Positions 1-6,287 of a stretch of 9,147 bases of DNA are shown in pieces. Both the position numbers and the translations under genes were made by a program. The notes beneath the pieces were generated by a model. It was not told where the DNA came from. It saw nothing but the letters and a program-made list of their open reading frames with translations, and did not search any database. The DNA comes from Rhodoferax sp. (GTDB taxonomy: Bacteria; Pseudomonadota; Gammaproteobacteria; Burkholderiales; Burkholderiaceae_C), in the NCBI GenBank assembly GCA_030683195.1, contig JAUXQA010000314.1, positions 1 through 9,147 on the forward strand, written 5' to 3'. Numbering within the stretch: position 1 is the stretch's first letter; every line of letters starts with the position of its first letter.

Positions 1-212
1 AGGTCGGCGTGGTCGGTGAAATGCCAATAGAAGCTGCCCCGCGTGACGCCCAGCGTGTCGGCAATGACCAGCACGCGCACATTGTCAAACCCGCCTTCCA
101 CGACGGCCTTGAAGGCTGCATCAAGCCAGTCATCACGTGAGAGTCGGGATGACTCCGGCAGTTTTTTTGATTTTGATGCGATGGCGGTGCTGGTTTTGTT
201 TTTTTCAGACAT
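1..212 (-). CDS. TetR-family transcriptional regulator, N-terminal part (cut by window edge)
   Basis: The minus strand reads an open frame from ATG at 212-210 to the window edge, giving 70 complete codons. A Lys/Ser-rich N-terminal tail of about 25 residues comes first. A TetR-type DNA-binding domain follows: helix 1 around residues 26-40 (RDDWLDAAFKAVVEGG), then the helix-turn-helix around residues 46-65 with the family signature VIADTLGVTRGSFYWHF and the start of DHADL. These are the hallmark TetR_N residues; the ligand-binding C-terminal domain lies outside the window. The gene is divergent from the eight-gene operon starting at 416, with two related palindromes between them. By the usual TetR arrangement it probably represses itself and the operon, with release by an operon substrate or intermediate; that is inference. 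The ligand cannot be predicted because the sensing domain is missing. Confidence 0.9.
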   Translation of the reverse strand, partial: MSEKNKTSTAIASKSKKLPESSRLSRDDWLDAAFKAVVEGGFDNVRVLVIADTLGVTRGSFYWHFTDHAD

Positions 213-270
213 GGCGGGGTTTCTTTTCAAATGCTGCGGTCGATCGCGTGCGCACGCCAGCCACCCGATG

Positions 271-287
271 ATGCCCTGACAAGGCAT
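271..287. repeat. Short inverted repeat in the divergent intergenic region
   Basis: ATGCC (271-275) and GGCAT (283-287) form 5-bp arms around a 7-nt centre. The octamer CCCTGACA inside it (274-281) recurs as a direct repeat at 296-303, 22 bp downstream, and overlaps the left arm of the first ATACA palindrome. The repeat lies in the likely leader or promoter of the divergent tetR gene. It is short enough to be chance, and no function is assigned. Confidence 0.3.
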
Positions 288-299
288 GGTGTAAACCCT

Positions 300-319
300 G
301 ACATACATCAATGTATGTC
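300..319. promoter_or_regulatory. Inverted repeat 1, candidate TetR-family operator
   Basis: This is a perfect palindrome with 9-bp arms, GACATACAT and ATGTATGTC, around a 2-bp centre (CA). It shares the core ATACA-N4-TGTAT with the second palindrome at 338-357, in the same register relative to the dyad centre. Size and symmetry suit a TetR-family dimer site, and the divergent tetR gene starts 88 bp away. Binding is inferred, not shown. No convincing sigma-70 -35/-10 pair could be assigned around it on either strand. Confidence 0.65.
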
Positions 320-337
320 CATGGTACATTTTTCGTC

Positions 338-357
338 TCAATACAGTAGTGTATTGA
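338..357. promoter_or_regulatory. Inverted repeat 2, candidate TetR-family operator
   Basis: The 8-bp arms TCAATACA and TGTATTGA are perfectly complementary around a 4-bp centre (GTAG). Aligned on its dyad, it matches inverted repeat 1 at ATACA-N4-TGTAT but differs in the flanks, which suggests two real sites for one regulator rather than a duplicated segment. The dyad centres are 38 bp apart, about 3.6 helical turns. The site ends 58 bp before the GTG start of the outer-membrane protein gene, where a repressor could cover an operon promoter or transcription start. Confidence 0.65.
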
Positions 358-404
358 ATGCTGGAAAAACACCAACGCCTCAGGCAAAAAGTTGCCACCC
401 CACT

Positions 405-409
405 GGAGA
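405..409 (+). promoter_or_regulatory. Shine-Dalgarno site that decides the GTG start at 416
   Basis: GGAGA lies 6 nt upstream of GTG 416. The only longer in-frame alternative, TTG at 392, has no comparable purine-rich site and would put polar and aromatic residues in front of an otherwise ordinary signal peptide. This is why the GTG start is preferred. Confidence 0.7.
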
Positions 410-415
410 CTGACC

Positions 416-1618
416 GTGAAAAATTCGCCTGTTCCGAGCCGGCCCATCAAGGCTATTTTGAAAACTGCATCGTGTCTGGCACTGGTTGCCGGTGGCGTCA
501 ACGCGATTGCAGCCGAGGGCTACAAGTTGCGCCAGACACCCATCGGTGCCTTTGGCGGTGAGATCGCTGCTGCAGCGGACAGCCCGGGTCTGTTTGGAAC
601 GGCAGTCCTCACGCACATCAATATTTACCAATTGACCGACAACGAGGGTAACGACGTTGGCGTGCCTGGGCGCAACGTGCCCCTGCCCACGGGCACGCCC
701 ACCGGGGGCGCGGTATCCAACGGAAGGTACACACTCAATGTGCCTGCCGGAACGATCGAGTTCAGCCAGAAGCAGACGCAGCTGAACCTCGTGGGTGGTT
801 ACCTGACCGAGAGCACCTATGCAGATGGCCGCATTGCGTTCGTGGTGAACGTGCCGCTGATCAAGCAATCCAGAAGCTATGTCGCAACCCAGCCTTTAGG
901 CACGGTGTTGCCGACGTTGGCCGGAACGCCGCCGGTTTCAGCCTTGCCCAGCGCGCCGTTACGTGGCGCGATTGCTGCGGTAGCCGCCGCGGTGAATGCG
1001 CAGGTACAAGCCGGTGTGGCGGCAAGCGCGAGCCAACCCATCTTGCAAAACACGGAAACCACCGGTTTTGGCGACACCGAGTTTTCGGCGGTGTGGATCC
1101 GCCACCGGGACCGTCTCAAGGTTGCAGCGGGTGTGTCATTGTTTGCGCCCACCGGGTCCTATGACAAGGCGCGCGGCCCGAACCCTGGCTTTGGCAATTT
1201 CTACACCCTGCGCCCTGGCGTTGCGGTCACTTACAACCTGAATCCCAACCATACCGATGCCCAATGGGACGCGGGTGTAACGATTGCAGGGCGCTTGTCT
1301 TACGGCATCAACAGCACCAACAAAGACACTGACTACCGCAGTGGCAACTTTTTGTATGGCGAACTGGGTGCCGTCAAGGTGGTGGGCAACTGGGCGCTGG
1401 GTGTCAATGTGTTGGCGGTGCAGCAGGTCACGGATGACAGTGGCGCAGGTGCCCCGACCGATGGCCGGCGGTACCGCACCTACGGAGTGGGTCCCTTTAT
1501 TTCGTACAAGTTGCCGGGCAAGGATGCGGGCTTCAATGTTCAATACAGCGATAACTTTGGCGGCCGCAACGCGATTGCGACCCGGGCGCTGCAGCTGCGC
1601 TTCGTCAAAGCCTGGTAA
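416..1618 (+). CDS. Outer-membrane protein, MetA-pathway/phenol-degradation transporter-like family
   Basis: This is a 400-residue predicted outer-membrane beta-barrel, probably a channel for a hydrophobic or aromatic substrate. Residues 1-33 form a signal peptide: a basic start, a hydrophobic core (ILKTASCLALVAGGV) and a likely cleavage site near NAIAA/EG. The mature part has the family's barrel motifs: GFGDTEFSA (217-225), LFAPTGSYD (242-250), GVGPFISYKL (357-366) and the ending LQLRFVKAW, whose C-terminal Trp is the usual BAM-recognised last strand. This matches the family annotated 'putative MetA-pathway of phenol degradation' (Phenol_MetA_deg/SphA-like). An Ala/Pro-rich stretch at about 161-208 looks like an extra loop or helical insertion. 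It is the first gene of the operon, directly downstream of the paired palindromes, and the next start follows after 15 nt. Family assignment is good; the substrate is unknown. Confidence 0.82.
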   Translation: MKNSPVPSRPIKAILKTASCLALVAGGVNAIAAEGYKLRQTPIGAFGGEIAAAADSPGLFGTAVLTHINIYQLTDNEGNDVGVPGRNVPLPTGTPTGGAVSNGRYTLNVPAGTIEFSQKQTQLNLVGGYLTESTYADGRIAFVVNVPLIKQSRSYVATQPLGTVLPTLAGTPPVSALPSAPLRGAIAAVAAAVNAQVQAGVAASASQPILQNTETTGFGDTEFSAVWIRHRDRLKVAAGVSLFAPTGSYDKARGPNPGFGNFYTLRPGVAVTYNLNPNHTDAQWDAGVTIAGRLSYGINSTNKDTDYRSGNFLYGELGAVKVVGNWALGVNVLAVQQVTDDSGAGAPTDGRRYRTYGVGPFISYKLPGKDAGFNVQYSDNFGGRNAIATRALQLRFVKAW

Positions 1619-1633
1619 GCACGGAGTCGCCTG

Positions 1634-2959
1634 ATGTCGATTGCCAGTTGGCTCATGCCCGCCATCAGTCAGCGCCTGCTGGCCCGGGACCGTTTGCTCA
1701 AGCAGCGCGCCAGGTTGGAGCGCAAGCGGGCAGCGCGGGGCGAGCGGCACCAGGTGCTGTATTTTCATCAGGTGGATGATCCCTACAGCGCACTGACTGC
1801 CAACATCCTTGAGGCGTTATTGGCGCGTTACGACGTGGATCTGGTGGCGCATGTGGTGGGGCCGCCGTCCGACTCGGCGGCACCGGAGCGGGAGCGCCTG
1901 GTGGCTTACAGCCGGGTGGATGCAGAGCGTCTGGCCCGGCACCATGGACTGGCTTTTTCTGACCCGGGTGCGCAACCCTCTGCGCAGAGAGTGAGCGCTT
2001 TGACGGCCCAACTGGTGGGCGCTTGCCAGGCCCGGCGGTTCCATGAATTTTCCGGCCTCCTTTGCAAGGGCCTGTGGCGAGATGAATCTGTTGTGCCCCA
2101 GGGCTTGCAGAGCACCTTGCCAACGCCAGCCACCCCAGCGGAGGTGGATGCGCATTTGGCTGCGGCGAACGCCTTGCGGCAGCGCCTGGGCCACTATTTG
2201 GGGGCTACGTTTTACTACGGAGGTGAGTGGTATTGGGGCATTGATCGCTTGCATCATCTGGAGCGCCGCTTGCAGGCGCTGGGCGTCGCCCGACCGGGCG
2301 TTCAAGGCCTGATGTTTGCGCCGGATCAGGACCTCCGTGACGCTGTGCCAATCATTCACCCTGAACCGATTGAATTCTTTTTTTCCTTGCGCAGTCCGTA
2401 TTCGGCCATCGTGGCGGAACGCGTTTTCAAGCTGGGGCAGCTTACCGGGGCACCGGTTCGCCTTCGTTATGTATTGCCCATGGTCATGCGGGGCCTGAGC
2501 GTGCCGCGCATCAAGCGCATGTACATCGCCCTGGATGCGGCGCGTGAGGCTTTTGAGCGAGGCATTCCCTTTGGGCGGCTCAATGACCCAGTAGGTCGAC
2601 CCACCGAGCGGGGCTTGGCGCTCATACCGTATGCCGAGCGAATGGGTGAAGGGCAACGCTATGTGCTGTCCTTCCTGCGCGGCGTCTGGTCCGAAGGTCT
2701 TGACGCCGGCAGTGACCGGGGCTTGCGCACCATCGTCGAGCGGGCGGGACTGTCGTGGCCCGAGGCCCGGCATGCCCTGAAAGAAGATGGCTGGCGCCGC
2801 GTGGCCGAGGAAAACCGTGTGGCCATGCTGGATCTCGGCTTGTGGGGTGTGCCCTCATTTCGGGTAGGCAGCACAGCCGTTTGGGGGCAGGACCGCTTGT
2901 GGGCAGCCCAGGAAGCCCTGCTGAGTACATCCGCTCCCCTGGAATCAACCGAGAGCTAA
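1634..2959 (+). CDS. Tandem DsbA-like/2-hydroxychromene-2-carboxylate isomerase-like protein
   Basis: This 441-residue protein appears to hold two thioredoxin-fold units of the DsbA/HCCA-isomerase (GST-kappa-like) family. The C-terminal unit, about 245-430, is typical: EFFFSLRSPYSAI (248-259) carries the SPYS motif with the family's catalytic Ser position (S254), and GVPSF (405-409) with cis-Pro P407 is followed by WGQDRL (417-422). The N-terminal unit, about 39-215, repeats the layout in degraded form: YFHQVDDPYSAL (43-54, Asp49 where the Ser would be) and GATFYYGGEWYWGIDRL (190-206, no cis-Pro). There is no CxxC, so a disulfide oxidoreductase is unlikely; a glutathione-dependent isomerase or transferase role is more plausible. 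Residues 1-36 are a basic helix with no signal peptide, suggesting a cytosolic protein. ATG 1634 has GGAG 7 nt upstream. Family assignment is good; the reaction is unknown. Confidence 0.8.
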   Translation: MSIASWLMPAISQRLLARDRLLKQRARLERKRAARGERHQVLYFHQVDDPYSALTANILEALLARYDVDLVAHVVGPPSDSAAPERERLVAYSRVDAERLARHHGLAFSDPGAQPSAQRVSALTAQLVGACQARRFHEFSGLLCKGLWRDESVVPQGLQSTLPTPATPAEVDAHLAAANALRQRLGHYLGATFYYGGEWYWGIDRLHHLERRLQALGVARPGVQGLMFAPDQDLRDAVPIIHPEPIEFFFSLRSPYSAIVAERVFKLGQLTGAPVRLRYVLPMVMRGLSVPRIKRMYIALDAAREAFERGIPFGRLNDPVGRPTERGLALIPYAERMGEGQRYVLSFLRGVWSEGLDAGSDRGLRTIVERAGLSWPEARHALKEDGWRRVAEENRVAMLDLGLWGVPSFRVGSTAVWGQDRLWAAQEALLSTSAPLESTES

Positions 2960-2962
2960 ACA

Positions 2963-3241
2963 ATGATTTTGACTGTCCTGAAGGCTGCGTGTTTGTCGGC
3001 CTATCTTTTGGCGCTGGCGGGCTTGGCCGGCCTGCTCCCGGCGGCGATGGCTGCCACCGTGCAACAACTGGCTTTGGTGCTTTTGTTGGTTCATGCCGTG
3101 GAGTTGGTCGTGATGTTCAAGCATGTGCGGCTGTATCGCGGCTCATTGGCCGCAAGTGTGATCCTGACTTTGTTGTTTGGCTTGCTGCACTGGCGGCCAC
3201 TGGCGCAAGCAGCTGCCCAAGCGGCCGCTCGCAGCGCGTGA
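2963..3241 (+). CDS. Small three-helix inner-membrane protein, possibly DUF1145-like
   Basis: This 92-residue protein is almost entirely hydrophobic, with predicted membrane segments at about 5-27, 33-52 and 60-77. A short basic loop (KHVRLYRG) separates the second and third, and the tail is Ala-rich. The pattern LLLVHAVELVVMF followed by LLFGLLHW resembles the DUF1145/YhhL group of small membrane proteins, but that is a recollection-level match and no function is established for the group. The ATG lies 3 nt after the previous stop, with GAGAG at 2951-2955 as its ribosome-binding site, so it is probably translated with the upstream gene. It sits just before the membrane-anchored sulfatase. 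A partner or accessory role there is only a guess. Confidence 0.7.
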   Translation: MILTVLKAACLSAYLLALAGLAGLLPAAMAATVQQLALVLLLVHAVELVVMFKHVRLYRGSLAASVILTLLFGLLHWRPLAQAAAQAAARSA

Positions 3242-3258
3242 CCAACGGTGGTTTTTCC

Positions 3259-5037
3259 ATGAACAAGACAGCTGCAGCCAGTTTCAAAAAATGGATGCTG
3301 GCCTTGGCCATGGCTGCGTTCTGTGTGGCCGGGACGGCCAGCACCACGCGCCCAAATATCGTGGTGCTGCTGGCGGACGATTGGGGATTCACGGATGTAG
3401 GCGCTTTTGGCGGGGAGATCGCGACGCCCCATCTGGATGAATTGGCCCGCCGAGGCATGCGGTTCTCCAATTTTCATGTGGCGGCTTCCTGCGCGCCCAC
3501 CCGCTCCATGCTGTTGACGGGTGTTGACAACCACCGCAACGGAATTGGCAACCTGCGCGAAACCATGCCGCAGTCGCACCTGGGCAAGCCGGGCTATCTG
3601 GGCTCGTTGGACACCAATGTCGTCACCGTGGCCACGCTGCTCAAGGACAGCGGCTACCGCACCTACATCACCGGCAAGTGGAATGTGGGCTCCGAGCCAC
3701 ACAACCGACCGGATCAGCGCGGCTTTGACCGCTCCATCGTTCAGGGTGACACGGGCTCGGACAACTGGGAGCCCCGCAAACGCTACCTGCCGCACGCGGC
3801 CAAGGTGGACTGGTTTGAAGACGGCAAAGAAACCGTGATGCCAACCGATTACTACTCGACCGAGTTTTTTGTTGACAAGGCTCTGGACTACATCAACTCG
3901 GGTGCCAAGAGTGGCAAGCCATTTTTCGCCTATATCGGTTTTCAGGCCAACCATGTGCCAGTTCAGGCGCCCCAGGTCTTTATCGACAAATACAAGGGCC
4001 GGTACGCGCAGGGCTGGACGGCGCTGCGCCAGGAGCGACGAGACAAGGCGGCTGAATTGGGTTTGATCCCCAAAGGCACGGCCATGCAAACCATGTCGAC
4101 CACCCAGGATTGGGCCCGACTGAGTGGGAAGGACAAGCACCACCAGGCCCGCGAAATGGAGGTGTACGCGGCGATGGCTGACGCCATGGACCACCATGTG
4201 GGCCGACTGGTGACCCACCTCAAGGAAACCGGGCAATACGAGAACACCGTGTTTGTGTTTTTGTCCGACAACGGGGCTGAGGGCTCTGACTACGCAGACG
4301 CCACGATCTGGCTTCAAACCCAGTACACGCAAGATACGGACAAACTCGGTGCCAAGGGGGCCTACGGCATACCCGGACCGAGCTGGGCCAGTGCCTCGGT
4401 GTCGCCCCTGAATACCTACAAGTTTTACGCGGGTGAGGGTGGTATTCGCGTGCCCCTGATCATCTCGGGCGTGGCGGGCATGCCGCAAAACCGGATTCAC
4501 CACAGCCTGGCGCATGTGAACGACATTGTGCCAACGCTGCTGGAGTTGGCGCAGGTTCCCGCGCCGGGCAGCAGTTACCAGGGGCGAACGGTAGAACCCC
4601 TGCACGGGGTGAGCCTGCTGCCTGTCCTATATGGGACAGCACAGCGGGTGCATGCGGCAGACAAGCCGATTGGCTACGAGCTGTCCGGCAATCTCGCCTT
4701 GTTCAAGGGTGATTTGAAACTGATCAAAAACAGCCCGCCTGTGGGCGATGGCCAGTGGCGCCTCTTTGACATCGTGAAAGACCCGGGCGAAACGCAAGAC
4801 CTGCAACAGCAAATGCCCGAGGTCTTCAAGGCGATGCAGGTCGACTATGCGGCCTACGCCAGCGCCCACGGCGTATTGCCCATGCCCGAGGGCTACAGCC
4901 CCACACGGCAAGTGCTCATCAACAGCTTTGTGAATTACTGGATTCCTGCTTATAAGACACCGGTGATCGCCGTGTTGCTGGGGCTGGGCCTCTTGGTGAC
5001 GGGCTGGGTTGTGCGGCGTCGCGGGCGCGTCCGGTGA
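3259..5037 (+). CDS. Cys-type sulfatase (arylsulfatase family), exported and C-terminally membrane-anchored
   Basis: This 592-residue type I sulfatase hydrolyses sulfate esters through a formylglycine made from Cys78 in CAPTR (78-82). Visible active-site residues: metal-binding Asp40-Asp41 (LADDWGF), Arg82, Lys140 (TGKW), His232 (ANHVP), Asp337-Asn338 (LSDNG), and Lys388 before EGGIRVP (393-399). The usual GKWH histidine is Asn142 (codon AAT, 3682-3684), an unusual change. Residues 1-28 are a signal peptide (KKWMLALAMAAFCVAGTAS). Residues about 567-585 form a transmembrane segment followed by RRRGR, so the catalytic domain should face the periplasm on an inner-membrane tether. ATG 3259 is chosen because it precedes the signal peptide and follows GGTGG at 3247-3251; the frame stays open further upstream but only through neighbouring genes. 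No sulfatase-maturing enzyme is encoded here. The substrate is unknown. Confidence 0.93.
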   Translation: MNKTAAASFKKWMLALAMAAFCVAGTASTTRPNIVVLLADDWGFTDVGAFGGEIATPHLDELARRGMRFSNFHVAASCAPTRSMLLTGVDNHRNGIGNLRETMPQSHLGKPGYLGSLDTNVVTVATLLKDSGYRTYITGKWNVGSEPHNRPDQRGFDRSIVQGDTGSDNWEPRKRYLPHAAKVDWFEDGKETVMPTDYYSTEFFVDKALDYINSGAKSGKPFFAYIGFQANHVPVQAPQVFIDKYKGRYAQGWTALRQERRDKAAELGLIPKGTAMQTMSTTQDWARLSGKDKHHQAREMEVYAAMADAMDHHVGRLVTHLKETGQYENTVFVFLSDNGAEGSDYADATIWLQTQYTQDTDKLGAKGAYGIPGPSWASASVSPLNTYKFYAGEGGIRVPLIISGVAGMPQNRIHHSLAHVNDIVPTLLELAQVPAPGSSYQGRTVEPLHGVSLLPVLYGTAQRVHAADKPIGYELSGNLALFKGDLKLIKNSPPVGDGQWRLFDIVKDPGETQDLQQQMPEVFKAMQVDYAAYASAHGVLPMPEGYSPTRQVLINSFVNYWIPAYKTPVIAVLLGLGLLVTGWVVRRRGRVR

Positions 5038-6287
5038 CGCCTTCCGGCTATTTTGCAAGCCCCTGGCCTGGAGAGGATGGCGGGCCTGAACGGCTGCAGA
5101 CTCCGCGAGAAGGCACCGGTCTGGCCTTGCGCAAGGGCGAGTCGCTGGCCTGCACGACCCGCAACACCCTGATGTCGACCATGACGGTGTTGGGGGCGCC
5201 AGGTGAGGTTTACCTGTTGACGCATTCGGCCTTGCGGGCCAAGGTGGGGCTGCCCACAACTGCTTGTGTGGAGTTGATCGACCCGCACTCGCTCAAGACC
5301 CTGCGTCGCTCACCCCGCCTGGCAGGAGGACCGATGTGGCCTGGCGGCATGGCAATTCATCGCAATAGTGATCTTTATGTGGTGTATGGGCGCTACGTTC
5401 ACCGCCTGAACCGCCAGTGTGAGCTGCTGGGCTCCTTGAAGCTGGCCGTGCAGGCGCCCTACAACTCTTTCGTCATTCTGGATAACGGCCTGATCGTGAC
5501 AAAGAACTTGTCCGATAACCAGCCAGCCCGACTCAGTGTGGTGGATGCGCAGACTTTGACACTGGCCTGCCCGGATACGGAATGCCCCGAGCCATCCATC
5601 GCCCGCTTGAGTTCCAGCGGCAACACGGTGTATGTAGTGGGAGTGCGCTCCATCTTTCGCTATCACTGGAATGACGACAGGCAACGCCTGGTTTTTGACA
5701 CCAGTTGGCAGCTTGATTACGTTGGTTCCACAGCGCAAACCTACGGCTGGGACGTGGTTCTTGACAGCAAGAATGCCTGGTTCATGGACAACGGCAAACA
5801 CCGCTACTTCCACAAGATGATTGGCGCCGGCGTCAGCCCAACGCCCAACCGGTTGATCCGCGTGTCATTGACCAATTCAAGTGACCACGAGGCGCCGGAG
5901 GTCTGTGGCGCGCGCGGGGGAAGCATCACCAATCCGCCTTTGGTGGACCTGAAGCGCCAGATCGTTGTGGGCTATGACTCGGCCAACCGCCATGTGCAGG
6001 CCTGGCGTTTCAACACGCCGTCTGGCACCCTGGAGCCGTTGTGGCAAAAGTCCCCTTTCGGTTGTGCCAGCCACATGATCTTGTATCCGGATACGGGTGA
6101 ACTGGTCGTCAATGATTACCGTCATCACGGCGAAGAGGTCGTGGTGCTCAACATTGAATCGGGCGAGGAGCTTGGTCGCGTTCGCAGCGGCGGGTTGACC
6201 CAGGGTGTGGTGTTTCCCAGTGTGGGCTGGGGCCGGGATTTTTATTGGTCTTCTATGGGGCGTTTGGCGCGGGTCTATGTGCAATGA
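5034..6287 (+). CDS. Beta-propeller-like protein of unknown function
   Basis: I do not recognise a characterised family member for this 417-residue protein. It has repeated short beta-strand blocks ending in hydrophobic-aromatic runs, for example SDLYVVYGRYVHRLN (112-126), GNTVYVVGVRSIFRYHW (196-212), RQIVVGYDSANRHVQAW (308-324) and GELVVNDYRHHGEEVVVLN (355-373). This spacing resembles a six- to seven-bladed SMP-30/PQQ-like propeller. The Trp-Pro-Gly-Glu-Asp segment near the N-terminus (11-15) recalls propeller proteins with a 'WP..' opening. The GTG start at 5034 overlaps the sulfatase stop as GTGA, implying translational coupling; an internal ATG at 5172 would drop a plausible N-terminus. 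There is no signal peptide, so it is probably cytosolic even though the preceding enzyme is exported. A lactonase, hydrolase or sensor role is possible but unsupported. Confidence 0.8.
   Translation: MTPSGYFASPWPGEDGGPERLQTPREGTGLALRKGESLACTTRNTLMSTMTVLGAPGEVYLLTHSALRAKVGLPTTACVELIDPHSLKTLRRSPRLAGGPMWPGGMAIHRNSDLYVVYGRYVHRLNRQCELLGSLKLAVQAPYNSFVILDNGLIVTKNLSDNQPARLSVVDAQTLTLACPDTECPEPSIARLSSSGNTVYVVGVRSIFRYHWNDDRQRLVFDTSWQLDYVGSTAQTYGWDVVLDSKNAWFMDNGKHRYFHKMIGAGVSPTPNRLIRVSLTNSSDHEAPEVCGARGGSITNPPLVDLKRQIVVGYDSANRHVQAWRFNTPSGTLEPLWQKSPFGCASHMILYPDTGELVVNDYRHHGEEVVVLNIESGEELGRVRSGGLTQGVVFPSVGWGRDFYWSSMGRLARVYVQ

Noticed and set aside
392..415. TTG start for the outer-membrane protein
   Set aside because: There is no clear Shine-Dalgarno site before it, while GTG 416 has GGAGA at 6 nt and begins a normal signal peptide.
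213..415. Sigma-70 promoters for the divergent genes
   Set aside because: Several partial matches such as TTGAAT (354-359) and, on the minus strand, TTGAGA opposite 336-341 exist, but none pairs with a good partner hexamer at 16-18 bp.
1817..2773. A 318-codon open frame on the minus strand opposite the tandem thioredoxin-fold gene
   Set aside because: The plus-strand gene has family motifs and a ribosome site. The antisense product shows neither.
2755..3258. A 168-codon upstream extension of the sulfatase frame
   Set aside because: It runs out of frame through the two preceding genes. The signal peptide and ribosome site place the true start at 3259.
3091..4605. A 504-codon open frame on the minus strand opposite the sulfatase gene
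   Set aside because: It is antisense to a gene with a full set of sulfatase motifs. Its translation is rich in His, Arg and Gly with no recognisable domain, as expected for a GC-rich shadow frame.
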